Positions 1 to 11,692 of a stretch of 64,000 bases of DNA are shown in pieces; within the stretch, counting starts at the first letter, position 1; each line of letters opens with the position of its first letter. The notes under the pieces are model-generated. The model saw nothing but the letters and a program-made list of their open reading frames with translations. It was not told the DNA's origin and made no database searches. This DNA is from Tritrichomonas musculus (taxonomy: Eukaryota; Parabasalia; Tritrichomonadida; Tritrichomonadidae). Both the position numbers and the translations under genes were made by a program. The stretch lies in the NCBI GenBank assembly GCA_039105265.1, contig JAPFFF010000019.1:434001-498000 (forward strand), written 5' to 3'.

Positions 1-1
1 A

Positions 2-3000
2 ACATTAGATAATGTAAATGCTGAATATCAACAAAAAAGAGGAGATTTGATGAATTCGATAAAAGATATCAAAAAGAAAAAATCGGATAAATTTGAGGAA
101 TTATTTATTAAATTTGATAGAAGTCATTATTTGCCAGTTGATCCAACAGATTATGATATATGTTTGAATTATAAAGAAACAAGAGAATTGTATGAATTGG
201 TTCAACACGCTTTTCATATGGACCCAGGAAGAAAGTTAGATCAAGCTTTCGATGCAACTTTTCAATTAGGGGATCTCTATTATTATTCATTTAGCGGGAA
301 ACCTTACAATCCTCTTTATATGAAATTTTACATAGCATTTATTCAACCATCTTGGGGCGAATTGAATAAACAGGTTTTAATAAGTTTATTGAATACTGAT
401 GCAATTTTTGAGGTTTGTGATGCGTTAAATTCAAAAATATCAAGAACAATAATATATGAAAATAAAGGAACAAATGAACAACGTCAATTCCGATTCCTTC
501 CGAAAGAAAGAATGGACATTCGAGCAGATGATTATATATCTTTAGCAGGAGCTGAACAAGACGGTGCAATGTATGTATTGAATAATCTAAAAGGAATTCT
601 AACAGTTTTACAAAATTTGGAAAAAAATCATGAAAATGTTCAAACTTTATTCACAGTTGCTTTAATAAAATATATTCATTTTGAAAATAAAAACTGGTTT
701 GATCCTTCAGTCTTTTCAAAATATTTGAATATTTTATTAACTGATTGTGAAAAGTTTAATGTAACCAATTATAATGACCTGGTTTATGGTGATAAATGGG
801 ATGAAACGAGAAACTTTATTTTGCAAAAAGTATTACTTTGGAATAACGAACAAGATCAATGGACATTTAAGGCACAACTCAGACAAAAAGTGATTCATTC
901 AATGGCACGACAAAAAGATATCAAAGATCTTTGTGAGAAATTATTAATGGAAAAGTTAACATTAGAATGCACCCCGATATCACCTGATAACGTACAAGAT
1001 CAAATGAAAATGTTGGAAGAAATAGTCGACAAGAAAGGGGTTGATATCGATGATAGATACACAACAATTTGTACCATGTTAATTCAAGAAATTGCGGAAA
1101 TCAATCCAGAAAGAGGTGCAGCTTTAATGAAAGGAAGTACAGACGAAAGAAATGTTGCCTTATTACATTTGAATATTTGGTATGTTATCCAAGATTACAT
1201 TCATAATACGACAACTCCAGAAGATATCCGAATAAAAAATTGTGTTGAGCAATTTAGACAATATCCATACTCGTCAAAAGCAATAGAAAATATAATGAAT
1301 AGTTACAACAAAAATGATAAAAATCAAGCTTATCGTCGAATAATTGGTGAAACTGCATATAATTTGTGTTTAATGAAAGCATATACTGGTGAAATAGGTT
1401 TGGATAAAGTGATAGATTTATTACCACAAATGTTTTCAAATTTAGATAAAGACATAAAACAAGAGTTACAAACATTTTTATCATCTGAACCCAATCTTGA
1501 CCAGGATCAAACGTTATTTATGATTGCAAATGACAAGTTATGGGAAACTCAAGTATCAATGGAGGAATTGTATGCAAATAACCCAGATATTATTAACATG
1601 ATGCACAAACAATGGATTGCTGAAAAAACAAAAAAAAGAGAAAAAATTTGGTTAGATGAGGCAAAAGCTGAAGAACAAGAAATTCAAAATGAAGCAGAAA
1701 ATCAAGAAATTTTAGAAGAAGGGGTTCAACCAATACAATTACCTGAACAAGAATTGAATCAAGGGTCAACGGATCAAGAAAGAGGAAATAACGATAATCA
1801 ATGGGAAAGATTTTTAGCTCAAACAAGAATCGAACAAAGAGACACTTGGCAACGTTATTTACAGGTTCTTCAAGATGAAAATCCATTTTTTAATAAAGAC
1901 AATATTGAAATAAATCAATTTATGAGTATAATTGATAGAGAATTTCATAATATAAATATGAATTCAATAAAACAACCAAGTGAAATAACCGCACAATTAA
2001 CAAAAGCTTATCCAGAAATGTATTGGATAATAATGATTGAATATATGAGAGCTTATTTAAAATGGTCATTAGGAACAAATGATCAAATAACAGATCAGGA
2101 ATCAGTAGATGAATTGAATGGAAGAGGTTTTACAGAGCAATCAGAAAGATCAGTAAATCAGATGAGAAATGAATGGAATGGACAATTGAATGATTTGAAA
2201 GGGAAACTAGGAAAACTTTGGGAGATAGGATCTCAACATGAAAACTTAGGACCGGATAAAGATAGTTGGATAAATCAAATGGTTTATCAAGAATATCCAA
2301 CAAAAAATGCATTAAGAGAATTTATTGATACAAAGACATTTCAAAATGAATTCTATCATGATTTTCAAGAATATGGAAATAAAACTTATGCAGAAATTCG
2401 AAGAGTTTTGGGAGCATTCAATTTTTCAGAGAAATATATTCAAGAATTAGCTCATCAATATTGGACAAATGATGATGAATTTAATGATCGAAATACTCGT
2501 AGCAGAAGAGATAAAATGGAAAATAAATTCAATAAAGAAGGTGGTGTGAAATCGCAAATTCAAAATGAGTTCAGAAGGTGGAGTACAATTAAAAATAATC
2601 GAATGGAAACAATAACTATAACAATTGAAAATCTAGTAAGAGCTGAAAGGATAACTCAAAATGATATGAATTCAGAAAGAACAAGATTAATTGAAAATTA
2701 TGTAAATGGTGATAATTTGAGAAATGAACAGAAAGGTGAAGAGTTACAAAATATTAAAGAGGATTCACAAGATTATTTAGATCATCATAACGAACAAGCA
2801 ATAACTCAAAGAATTCGACAATTGTATGATAATAATGGTATTGTATCAACAGACGAAGAAATAAGAACAAAATATGCAGAATATCTATCAAGTCAAAATA
2901 AAGACAGTTATTTATCTGAGTTAGGTAGAGAATTACTCCAAAGGCGAAATTCAGCAGTTACAAATTGGATTCAGAGATTCAATAATGAAATTGGAACAAA

Positions 3001-6000
3001 GATTGAAAATATTAATTTTATTCATGGAATTGTATCAAGTGTTGAAAAAGTGAATCTAACCGCTGTCAAACAAAGTTTTATTAATCAAGTTCAATCAACT
3101 CCTCAAAATGGTGAAAATCTATTTAATGAACTGAAAAATGATATGGAAAGCCGAGAAGCAAATGCAAAAGATCAACAAATAAATCATTATGGAAATCAAA
3201 TTCATCGTTTAATATCAAATTCTGGTCGACCATTTACTGTTGAGGGAATTCGTGATACAGAGGTGAAACCGATTTTAGATATTGAAAATATTCAGGAGAG
3301 AGATAGAAAATTCAATGAATGGGTAAGAAATTGGGAAACAAAAGAACAATTAATTCAAACAAAAATTCAGAATTTGGAAAGAACTTATGTACAAAAATAT
3401 CAAATAACAAATAAAGAAATTGATTCAGCATCAATTCTTCAACATATATTGAACAAAGTGGCAACAACTTACAATCAAGATACAGTTTTATCAAATATCA
3501 ATGAAAAAATTGAAAGAAATACAGAAATTGTTAAAACCCTGAAAGAACGTTTAGAATTAAATAAATTAGAGGATACATTTCGAGAAGCATATGGTCAAGA
3601 ATTTACACAGGCAAAATGGTATGATATGATTCGAGAACATTCAAATCTCCCAATTGATCAACAAATTAATGTAATAAAAGCTCATATTCAACAAAAAAAT
3701 AGAGAAACAGGAAATCTTATACAAAATGTTAATAATAAATTGACTGAGTGTTTTCAATCAGCATTTCCAGATTTCGATAATTCGTATATTAATGAAAAAG
3801 TAATTGAATTGTTATTCCGATCTTATCCTGAAGTTAACCGAAATTATTCACAATTAGAAGCAAAATTACAATCGTTATTACCTCAATTTAAGAAAATGGG
3901 AGAATTATTTAGAAAATGGAATTCTCAAAATATAAGTAATATCTATTTAGGAATGAAAACATTTCAAGATGCGGGTCATGAAGTTCCACGTTTATTTGAA
4001 TTAGCTGAGGAATATGAAGTTCGTTTAGAAATAATTGAATATAATCCTTTGAATCTTCTGAAAATTACAAATGAGCCTGAAAACCAACAAAATCAAAAAA
4101 TGAGAGAAGAATTAGAATTATTGAAACAAAAAAGAAATGCGATATTGAGTGATAGTAATTTTCGATTGAAAATTGATCAATATTGTCAAGGAAGAAACTC
4201 GGTTGAAAAAGAAACATTAATTAAAGAAATTGTTGGTCATTGTGATAGAGTTGAAGATGTTGATAAATTTATTGATGCAAAGACGAGATATATTGGTTTT
4301 GGAAAAAATTGGAGTCAGTTTCAAACAAGAGTCGATTTTGATAATTTTTATAAGAGCAATCGAGAGAGTTCAAATTTGAATTTGTTAATGAGATCAAATT
4401 TTGGTCAAATGTCACCAGAAGATAATATAAAAATTGATGAGTTGAAAGTATATTTATCAAATACATATCCAGACATTTTCCCTCAAAGTGAATGGTCATA
4501 TATTCAAGAAGACAAATTTGAGGAAGACGGAGCTAAATTTTATGCATATTTGCAAGGTGAAATGATGTATCAACAAATAAGATTAATGTATCCTCCAAAC
4601 ACAATGCCTGCCACTTGGGATCATGCTCAATATCATTCAAATATATTCAAAGCATTGGATAAATTACAAAAAGAATTTCTAAGAAAAGAGCCACTTTATC
4701 GATCAATTAAAACAGATCGGAATTTCAATCTAGCTTTGAATGAATATAATGAGATTGCTCCAGATCACGAAAAATTAACTGCTGAAAGAATTTTTGCAAC
4801 TGCTCGTCCAACAGATGATATTCTTAAATTAACACAGTCTTTACGTAATCAAATTCAATCAAAAATTAATTCTGTGGAATTCAATGATAGTTTAGAAAGA
4901 GCTATTCGTGAAGTATGGAAACCACATTTTCCAAATGATTTCAAAAGTGCTGAAGATTGGAGAACTGAATTTGGTGATAATTATAAGGCAAGAAATGCGA
5001 TTTTAAAATTAACTCCGGGTTATCAATTTTGGGCAAATGTTAATCCTCATGAAGAGGTAAATTTAAAGAATTATATTGTTAGAAATGGTGGAACAATTGA
5101 ATCGGCTTATCAAGCGTTAAACAATTTTTATAGTCAGTATTATCCGATTTATAGTCGACAATGGGTAGGGAATCCAACTTTATTACCTTATTTAACAAAA
5201 TACAAAAATAAATTTGGAGGTTCTGAACAATCAGCGTTGTATTATTTATTTGGAAAATTTTATGGAGATTTGAATAGATGTTTACAATTCTTCGCAGCTT
5301 ATGAAGGAAATCAAGAAATCGAAAATATGAATGGAAGTCAAAAATATTCAGATATTAATTCATTTTTGCAAACAGTTGTGAATCAAGGTGATGCAGTCAA
5401 TCAATCTACATTTTTAAATAATATTCAATCAAGTGTTACCAATTTTTCAAATTCAAAATCAAATTGGGAATCAAACACTGATTTTCGAAATCATGTTTTT
5501 TATCTAGAAGCATTGAAAGAGGAAAATAAAACAGGGTTGAAATATGATTTTTCATGGGATGAAGACAAAATGTATAAAAATTATTTAATTCCATTAGCTA
5601 AGAAATATTACCAACAATTCGTTGGAAAAAGATATATACCTGATTCAAATACTAATAATTCAAATGTTTCAACAGAATACAATAATATTATTTTAGCCGC
5701 GGAAGATTATCGTAAAAAGAATGATGATTGGGAAAATTCAAATGTGAAATCAACATTAGAAAGATATCAAAATGAAGGTCGAATAAATTCAAAAAAGAGT
5801 TATGAAGATTTGAAAGATGAATTTGAAAAACCAGCTGATGCAATGAAATATTTAGAAATTGAGAAAAATAAGAAAACATTATTGGTGGCTCTCGGAAGAA
5901 ATGAAGACGAAGAATTACCGAGAGGAGATGTAAATTTTGCTCCATATCACGATATTGACGAAAAAGATTTAACATCAAGATTAAATTGGTTATTAAATTT

Positions 6001-9000
6001 TGTTTCAAAAATTGAAGATGAGAACACAGCTTCTTGGAATTCACCAGCCTTTTTGAAAATTCATTCTGATTATCGATCAAATCATTCCGACGATAGATCA
6101 ACTCAAACAATTAATCAATGTAAAATCAAATATGGATTAGATTATGAATCAGCAAAAATAGATTTAAAATATCACTATTTATTAGAGAAATATCGTGAAG
6201 AATTTCAAGAAGATTATTCAATAAAAGAAACAGATCCAAATAACGATCAAAAATTAGCACATATTCATGAAATTGAAAAGTTATTGAAAAATTATAAAGA
6301 TTATAAAGTAGATAATGAATTACAAATAAAATTAAATTGTTATAATGCAGAGTCGGGTCAAGACACTCTAAATCATTTATGGTTAGTGAAAAAGTTTAAA
6401 GATAATGTTCAATCAGCAAAAATTTATTTAGAATATTGGACATATGTTGGAAAAATAAATGCAATTACGTCAGATAATAATGATATAAAAGATGTACCAA
6501 TATCTTTAGCCGGTATAACAAAATTGAAAGAGATTTTTAATAATGTCTCAAAAGATGATACGGCATTTCAATCAGTAAGTTTTCAACAATTATTAAATCA
6601 ATATAATGATATTAAACATTCACATTATGATGCTACTGATATTAAACGACTTTATGGAAGTTATATAAATTGTACAAATGCAATGAAATGTGTATTGTTA
6701 GAACATGAACTAGAAACTACTTATCAGTTGTCAAAAGAGAATTTCCCTAAAAATTTTGATGGAAAATGGGAAACATATTTGAAAGCTTTAGAGAATAAAA
6801 AGAGTGAAATTGATATAAAGAAAAATTCAATACTTTGGGATAGTGAAGTTCGAAAATGGTATGATTATGCAAAAGAGAACGTTGATTCGACTCTTCCAAC
6901 AATAGAACAAATGATGATCGATGATAAGTACAATAAAGATATTGTTTATTATAAAATTTTAACGAAAATTTGGGGAAAATTTACAGGGAAAGAATATCCA
7001 AATTTCGAAACTAATTATCAAGTAACAAATGCAAAATTAGCTAATAAAATCAATAATTACATAAAACGATATGAGAAATTTCGGATTGATGGTGACATTC
7101 AGAGACTATTAGTCAATCAAAAACAAGAAGTTTCTATAGATGATTTATTTAATAGATATATTGATTCTGATAATCCAGATGATGATGTGTTAGACGCTAG
7201 ACGATATTTGCAAAATGAAATTTGGGAATCAGAATACAAAGCGTTTTGTGAAGAAGTAGGATTGAAACCAGATACAAAGATGAACACATTCAAAAATGAA
7301 AAAGAAAGATATAAATTTTTCGATTTGAAGATGAAAGAAACAAGAGATATTAAACCAAAATGGGAAAAATTAATGCCAGAAGTAGAACATTGGAATCGTT
7401 ATCAAGAACCGAAAGATCAATTGCATAAATGGGAAGAAGTTCATAAAAAATATGACGGAAATATTGATAAAGTCTATGAAGAAATTGTATTCGAAAATAG
7501 AAAAAAGAAATTCGAGGAAGATTTTCCAGATGATACATGGTCTTCAAATTTATCCAAAAAAGATCAAATAGAAAAACTTGACGAGTTCTTTCGAATTTAT
7601 AATACATATTATTATACACTTCCTAACTTCAAAAACACATTAGATGAATATAATAGAAGATTTAATACAGAAAAATTATCAGTTCAAGATATCGTTACCA
7701 AATATAAGACTGATTCTACGGGTTGTTTGAATATGATGAATTACAAAATATTGAAACTCAAATTACAAAAATTAGATAAAGATTTTAATGAAAAAGATTA
7801 TGGAGAAAATTCGGAAGATATTAGTAAAATGCAAAGAGAATTAGAGAGATATGAAACAAATCAAAATCAATTAAAGACTTCAACAAATATAAACGGTCTC
7901 TATAATGAATATGAAGACAAATATAAAGATACTGCAAAGAAATTAGAAGATATTGAGAAAGAACAAAAATATAAAGTAAATAATGTTCTCAATTTTTTGA
8001 AAATTATGATTAAAATCAAAGACTTAGAAACAAAATATAAGAAAGTTTTTAATTATGAAGATCGTAAAAGTTGGGGTTCAACACCAAGTGCTCAATTCGA
8101 ATATTTAGAAAAAATTGAAAAGAGATATCAGAAAGAAAAGGAAAAATTAGATAGTTTCAGAGGAATTGATAAATTAGTTGATTTATATAATGATTCACAT
8201 GGTTTAACAGGTGATAATGTCAAAAGTATTGATGATATATTTGCAGAAAATGAATACCATTGTTATAAGACTTATCAAACATTATTATTAACGAAATACA
8301 ATTATTTGAATCCCAAAGCTCCAAAAGATGATTCATATACAGGAAGTCCAAAGAAATTTTGTGAAGAATTGGAAAAAGAAATATCAGAAATTGAACGCGT
8401 TTATGACAAATTCAAAGGAAAAGATGGTTGGATGAAATTATCTTTGGATGAACGAGAGAAAATCATTCAAAATTATAAAGATGAAGATACAGGTAATTAT
8501 AAAATTGAATTGCAAGGTGAATTGCAAAAATATAAGAAAATATTCAATCTTGATTTCCCCATTGATTCAACAATTAAACAATGGAATAAAGAAGGAAGAG
8601 ATATCAAATATCTTAAAAATTACTTAGCGTATGTCAATAAATATTCAGAAAATAATGAATATCATGAATTGATAAACAAATATAATTCTAAAAATAAAGA
8701 TAAGCCAATTCCAGCCGAGTATTTTACTCCTTATGATAAAATGAAATATGCTACCTTAGAACCTCTCAGACAAAGATATGAAACAGCATTCGGTATGGAT
8801 ATAACAATAAATCAAATGATGCAATATGCAAAATATTTAAAAACAACTTACGGAGTCAATTGGAGAGTACAAGATGAGAATTTAGATTTTGATTTCAATA
8901 TTGCAAAAATCGCTAACAAGGCAAATATTGTTTGGAGAGAATATGAAAATTATTTAGGACACACGAAAAAGAATAGAGTTGACTTCGATACTGCAATAAA

Positions 9001-11116
9001 ATCATATAAAACTCAAAATGGTATTGGAACGTTAACGATTCAAGATATGAAACAATTTATAAAAGAGGTGAAAGATTTATCAAAGAAATCAAAAACAGAT
9101 TCGAAGAATAAATTAATAGATTCAATAGATTCAATCAATAAGAACAAAGATAAAGATCATCAAATTTCAACCGATATGTTGGAGAAGTTAAGTGTTAATT
9201 CTGATAATTTGGATGCGTTACAAACAATTATTGAGTTCATTCCTGATTATGAAAATCATTTTAATAAGAAAGTGAATCCAAATGATTTAAATAGTTTTCA
9301 TGAAGATCCTAAGAATCCAAATTGGATACATGTCTTAGAAAAGATAGCATTTTTGCCATTAATTGACGATCATAATTCAATAGAAAAGAAAAATGGAAAA
9401 ATGTCAAGAGATTCTGTAGAGAGTGTAGTTAAAAAATATATTTTGAATAAAGATCCAACAAATCCATTGAAAGATTCAGATGTTAAAATAGATCATATTA
9501 GACCTGCTTATGAAGAATATAAAAAGGAAGTCACGAAAGAAAAAGAAGAGTATTTCAAAACTATGTTATCAGAATATCATAAGCATACAGATGATTCTTC
9601 AGAAACATATCAAAATTTGGTTCAATTATATCCAAACTTAGATGATTTAGAACGATACCTAAAATTGAATAGATATATCTTTAAAACAAATAAGATATAT
9701 AAACAACTCAAAGAACATTACAAGAAAGAACACACACCTTTGAAATATTCGGATTATCAAGATAAACCTGTGAATAATTTAGAGCCAACAATAATAATAT
9801 TACAGAATTTAGAAAAAGAAGCTCAAAAAGAATGGGATGAAGAGAAGAAGAAAGACGATAAAGAGAAAGAACATAAAAAGAAGGTTGAATTAAAACTAAG
9901 TGATTTGAATTCGATGAGACGAAAAGTAGGATTAACTGAAATTGGATTCGAACGTTATAAAAATATGGAAACCGATACTGCATTATCTGACATTAATAAT
10001 ATGATGAATGAAGCAAGACAAAAAGAATCTGAAAAGAATTCAAATAACAATACATCTGTTGGAATTGGTGGTGCATTAAGAAATAATTTCATAGGTACAA
10101 CAATGAATAAACCTGCAGCAACAACAACACCAGCAACAACGACAACGACAACAACAACAACGACTGATACGAATACAATGCCTACAATTAATGATGGAAG
10201 TGAAAAGAAAGAAGAAAGTGTATGGTCTAAAAATTATGAAGGTGGAATAACTAGTTTAATTCAACAAAGTGCAAAAGGTATATCAATTAGATCATTATTA
10301 ATGGAACAACAAAAGAAAAATAAATTAAATGGAAAAACATCAATAATGTCTCAATTTAATGAAAACGCTCCTCCTAAACCTGTTGTACCTTATTCATCTA
10401 ATTCAAATACTAATAATTTATTTTCATCAAAAACAACAATGACAGAAGAGAAAGAAACACCAATTGAAAAGAAACCGATTGTAAGCCCAATATCTGAAAA
10501 ACCAATGACATTAACAAAAATTGAACCAGGAAAGAAAATTAACTTATTACCTACAAAAGTTGATCAACCTGAAGTGGTCAAAACCAAAAATAATATGATA
10601 CAAGTTTTACCAAGAAGAGGTCGAAAGAATTTACCTTTACGCTTTAAAGCAAAAGAAGAAATGGAACAACAACAAAAAGCAATTGAAAAAGTTGAAGAAG
10701 AAAGTGAAGAGGTTGAAATCAAACCAAAGAAACCAACAATTAATACAAAAGCTAAATCAAGTAAACAATTTAAGAAACAAAAATCTGAAAGAACGAAACT
10801 CTTAAAGAAAAATTCAAAAGCTAAAAAGAAGAAAGATGATGACGATGAAGTTATTTCAGAAAAGAGTACAATTGATAAAGAAGATATCTCAAAGAAAAAG
10901 ACAAAGACGAAACCATTACAAAGAAAAGTCGATGCTATTGTACCAAAACCAACAATAACCCCAATCCCTGAATCAATTCCAAAAACAATCCCTGAATCAA
11001 TTCCAAAAACAATAACAGAAGAAAAACCAGCAACCGAAGTCAAACAAATTCCGAAAACATCTGAAATTCCAAGTGTAATTCAAAATAATCCTCAATTAAT
11101 GAAATATTTTAAGTAA
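2..11116 (+). CDS. Giant repetitive coiled/helical protein of the Polinton, 5' end outside window
   Basis: The frame is open through the left edge, so at least 3,704 residues are visible and the true start lies upstream; the ATG at position 50 is internal. The protein is rich in Asn, Lys, Glu and Gln. From roughly residue 1,500 to 3,200 it appears built from degenerate helical modules of about 80-110 residues, each with a tyrosine-rich helix (patterns like LxxYN), an aspartate/isoleucine turn and a second helix. Near residue 3,360 there is a Thr-rich tract, and the last 200 residues are very basic with PESIPKTI repeats. I recognise no enzyme motif. Position beside the packaging ATPase and capsid genes suggests a virion or tegument/scaffold role, which is inference. 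The stop TAAATAAA merges with a trichomonad-like poly(A) signal. Confidence 0.85.
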   Translation, partial: TLDNVNAEYQQKRGDLMNSIKDIKKKKSDKFEELFIKFDRSHYLPVDPTDYDICLNYKETRELYELVQHAFHMDPGRKLDQAFDATFQLGDLYYYSFSGKPYNPLYMKFYIAFIQPSWGELNKQVLISLLNTDAIFEVCDALNSKISRTIIYENKGTNEQRQFRFLPKERMDIRADDYISLAGAEQDGAMYVLNNLKGILTVLQNLEKNHENVQTLFTVALIKYIHFENKNWFDPSVFSKYLNILLTDCEKFNVTNYNDLVYGDKWDETRNFILQKVLLWNNEQDQWTFKAQLRQKVIHSMARQKDIKDLCEKLLMEKLTLECTPISPDNVQDQMKMLEEIVDKKGVDIDDRYTTICTMLIQEIAEINPERGAALMKGSTDERNVALLHLNIWYVIQDYIHNTTTPEDIRIKNCVEQFRQYPYSSKAIENIMNSYNKNDKNQAYRRIIGETAYNLCLMKAYTGEIGLDKVIDLLPQMFSNLDKDIKQELQTFLSSEPNLDQDQTLFMIANDKLWETQVSMEELYANNPDIINMMHKQWIAEKTKKREKIWLDEAKAEEQEIQNEAENQEILEEGVQPIQLPEQELNQGSTDQERGNNDNQWERFLAQTRIEQRDTWQRYLQVLQDENPFFNKDNIEINQFMSIIDREFHNINMNSIKQPSEITAQLTKAYPEMYWIIMIEYMRAYLKWSLGTNDQITDQESVDELNGRGFTEQSERSVNQMRNEWNGQLNDLKGKLGKLWEIGSQHENLGPDKDSWINQMVYQEYPTKNALREFIDTKTFQNEFYHDFQEYGNKTYAEIRRVLGAFNFSEKYIQELAHQYWTNDDEFNDRNTRSRRDKMENKFNKEGGVKSQIQNEFRRWSTIKNNRMETITITIENLVRAERITQNDMNSERTRLIENYVNGDNLRNEQKGEELQNIKEDSQDYLDHHNEQAITQRIRQLYDNNGIVSTDEEIRTKYAEYLSSQNKDSYLSELGRELLQRRNSAVTNWIQRFNNEIGTKIENINFIHGIVSSVEKVNLTAVKQSFINQVQSTPQNGENLFNELKNDMESREANAKDQQINHYGNQIHRLISNSGRPFTVEGIRDTEVKPILDIENIQERDRKFNEWVRNWETKEQLIQTKIQNLERTYVQKYQITNKEIDSASILQHILNKVATTYNQDTVLSNINEKIERNTEIVKTLKERLELNKLEDTFREAYGQEFTQAKWYDMIREHSNLPIDQQINVIKAHIQQKNRETGNLIQNVNNKLTECFQSAFPDFDNSYINEKVIELLFRSYPEVNRNYSQLEAKLQSLLPQFKKMGELFRKWNSQNISNIYLGMKTFQDAGHEVPRLFELAEEYEVRLEIIEYNPLNLLKITNEPENQQNQKMREELELLKQKRNAILSDSNFRLKIDQYCQGRNSVEKETLIKEIVGHCDRVEDVDKFIDAKTRYIGFGKNWSQFQTRVDFDNFYKSNRESSNLNLLMRSNFGQMSPEDNIKIDELKVYLSNTYPDIFPQSEWSYIQEDKFEEDGAKFYAYLQGEMMYQQIRLMYPPNTMPATWDHAQYHSNIFKALDKLQKEFLRKEPLYRSIKTDRNFNLALNEYNEIAPDHEKLTAERIFATARPTDDILKLTQSLRNQIQSKINSVEFNDSLERAIREVWKPHFPNDFKSAEDWRTEFGDNYKARNAILKLTPGYQFWANVNPHEEVNLKNYIVRNGGTIESAYQALNNFYSQYYPIYSRQWVGNPTLLPYLTKYKNKFGGSEQSALYYLFGKFYGDLNRCLQFFAAYEGNQEIENMNGSQKYSDINSFLQTVVNQGDAVNQSTFLNNIQSSVTNFSNSKSNWESNTDFRNHVFYLEALKEENKTGLKYDFSWDEDKMYKNYLIPLAKKYYQQFVGKRYIPDSNTNNSNVSTEYNNIILAAEDYRKKNDDWENSNVKSTLERYQNEGRINSKKSYEDLKDEFEKPADAMKYLEIEKNKKTLLVALGRNEDEELPRGDVNFAPYHDIDEKDLTSRLNWLLNFVSKIEDENTASWNSPAFLKIHSDYRSNHSDDRSTQTINQCKIKYGLDYESAKIDLKYHYLLEKYREEFQEDYSIKETDPNNDQKLAHIHEIEKLLKNYKDYKVDNELQIKLNCYNAESGQDTLNHLWLVKKFKDNVQSAKIYLEYWTYVGKINAITSDNNDIKDVPISLAGITKLKEIFNNVSKDDTAFQSVSFQQLLNQYNDIKHSHYDATDIKRLYGSYINCTNAMKCVLLEHELETTYQLSKENFPKNFDGKWETYLKALENKKSEIDIKKNSILWDSEVRKWYDYAKENVDSTLPTIEQMMIDDKYNKDIVYYKILTKIWGKFTGKEYPNFETNYQVTNAKLANKINNYIKRYEKFRIDGDIQRLLVNQKQEVSIDDLFNRYIDSDNPDDDVLDARRYLQNEIWESEYKAFCEEVGLKPDTKMNTFKNEKERYKFFDLKMKETRDIKPKWEKLMPEVEHWNRYQEPKDQLHKWEEVHKKYDGNIDKVYEEIVFENRKKKFEEDFPDDTWSSNLSKKDQIEKLDEFFRIYNTYYYTLPNFKNTLDEYNRRFNTEKLSVQDIVTKYKTDSTGCLNMMNYKILKLKLQKLDKDFNEKDYGENSEDISKMQRELERYETNQNQLKTSTNINGLYNEYEDKYKDTAKKLEDIEKEQKYKVNNVLNFLKIMIKIKDLETKYKKVFNYEDRKSWGSTPSAQFEYLEKIEKRYQKEKEKLDSFRGIDKLVDLYNDSHGLTGDNVKSIDDIFAENEYHCYKTYQTLLLTKYNYLNPKAPKDDSYTGSPKKFCEELEKEISEIERVYDKFKGKDGWMKLSLDEREKIIQNYKDEDTGNYKIELQGELQKYKKIFNLDFPIDSTIKQWNKEGRDIKYLKNYLAYVNKYSENNEYHELINKYNSKNKDKPIPAEYFTPYDKMKYATLEPLRQRYETAFGMDITINQMMQYAKYLKTTYGVNWRVQDENLDFDFNIAKIANKANIVWREYENYLGHTKKNRVDFDTAIKSYKTQNGIGTLTIQDMKQFIKEVKDLSKKSKTDSKNKLIDSIDSINKNKDKDHQISTDMLEKLSVNSDNLDALQTIIEFIPDYENHFNKKVNPNDLNSFHEDPKNPNWIHVLEKIAFLPLIDDHNSIEKKNGKMSRDSVESVVKKYILNKDPTNPLKDSDVKIDHIRPAYEEYKKEVTKEKEEYFKTMLSEYHKHTDDSSETYQNLVQLYPNLDDLERYLKLNRYIFKTNKIYKQLKEHYKKEHTPLKYSDYQDKPVNNLEPTIIILQNLEKEAQKEWDEEKKKDDKEKEHKKKVELKLSDLNSMRRKVGLTEIGFERYKNMETDTALSDINNMMNEARQKESEKNSNNNTSVGIGGALRNNFIGTTMNKPAATTTPATTTTTTTTTTDTNTMPTINDGSEKKEESVWSKNYEGGITSLIQQSAKGISIRSLLMEQQKKNKLNGKTSIMSQFNENAPPKPVVPYSSNSNTNNLFSSKTTMTEEKETPIEKKPIVSPISEKPMTLTKIEPGKKINLLPTKVDQPEVVKTKNNMIQVLPRRGRKNLPLRFKAKEEMEQQQKAIEKVEEESEEVEIKPKKPTINTKAKSSKQFKKQKSERTKLLKKNSKAKKKKDDDDEVISEKSTIDKEDISKKKTKTKPLQRKVDAIVPKPTITPIPESIPKTIPESIPKTITEEKPATEVKQIPKTSEIPSVIQNNPQLMKYFK

Positions 11117-11150
11117 ATAAATGTTTATTTTTATTTTTATCATAAAAATT

Positions 11151-11642
11151 ATGAGTAACGCAGATATAGGTGAGTTAAGAAAATTATTACAAGAATTAAA
11201 AGCTTCAAGCGGTAAAAAACCAGAAAAGAAACCAAGAAAATTATCAGCATTAAATAAATTTAAGAAATATGTTATGGGAAGAGTTACTGAAAAAGCTTTA
11301 GCAGAAACAAATTATGTTGATTTAATTCCAGTTGACAAAATGAGATTATTATGTAAAGCTTATCCAATTGTATGGGATCAATTAGTTTTACAACCACTTT
11401 ATCAAGAATATGGTTTAACAACAGAAGAAGAACAAAGAAGATATCGTGGAAATAAAACAACTCAAGAAGATTATCATAAAATTGTTGACGGTTTAATTGA
11501 AAAATTGAAAACTGGACCAAAAGACGATAGACAACATTTTGAAGAAGATATTGAACAATTATTGGTAGCTGCAATTCAACAAGCATCAAGTGAATTTGAC
11601 GAGGATGAAGATGAAGCAGATGACGAAACAACTGAAGAGTAA
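11151..11642 (+). CDS. Unknown 163-residue protein with acidic tail
   Basis: The start MSNADIGELRK is preferred over an upstream in-frame ATG at 11121, because the extra ten residues (MFIFIFIIKI) come from the T-rich leader. The N-terminal 45 residues are basic (KKPEKKPRK), a central helical region follows, and the last 15 residues are almost all Glu and Asp. It lies 34 bp after the giant gene and 50 bp before the ATPase, on the same strand, which suggests a part in assembly or packaging. I do not recognise a family. Confidence 0.75.
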   Translation: MSNADIGELRKLLQELKASSGKKPEKKPRKLSALNKFKKYVMGRVTEKALAETNYVDLIPVDKMRLLCKAYPIVWDQLVLQPLYQEYGLTTEEEQRRYRGNKTTQEDYHKIVDGLIEKLKTGPKDDRQHFEEDIEQLLVAAIQQASSEFDEDEDEADDETTEE

Positions 11643-11692
11643 AAATTTTGTTATCTTTTTTTTACATAATTTAGTTGGAATTTAAAAAATAA

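Noticed and set aside
9708-11043. Long minus-strand frames opposite the giant gene and other A/T-rich genes
   Set aside because: They are shadows created by the codon bias of the real genes, being Phe/Leu/Ile-rich and without leaders.
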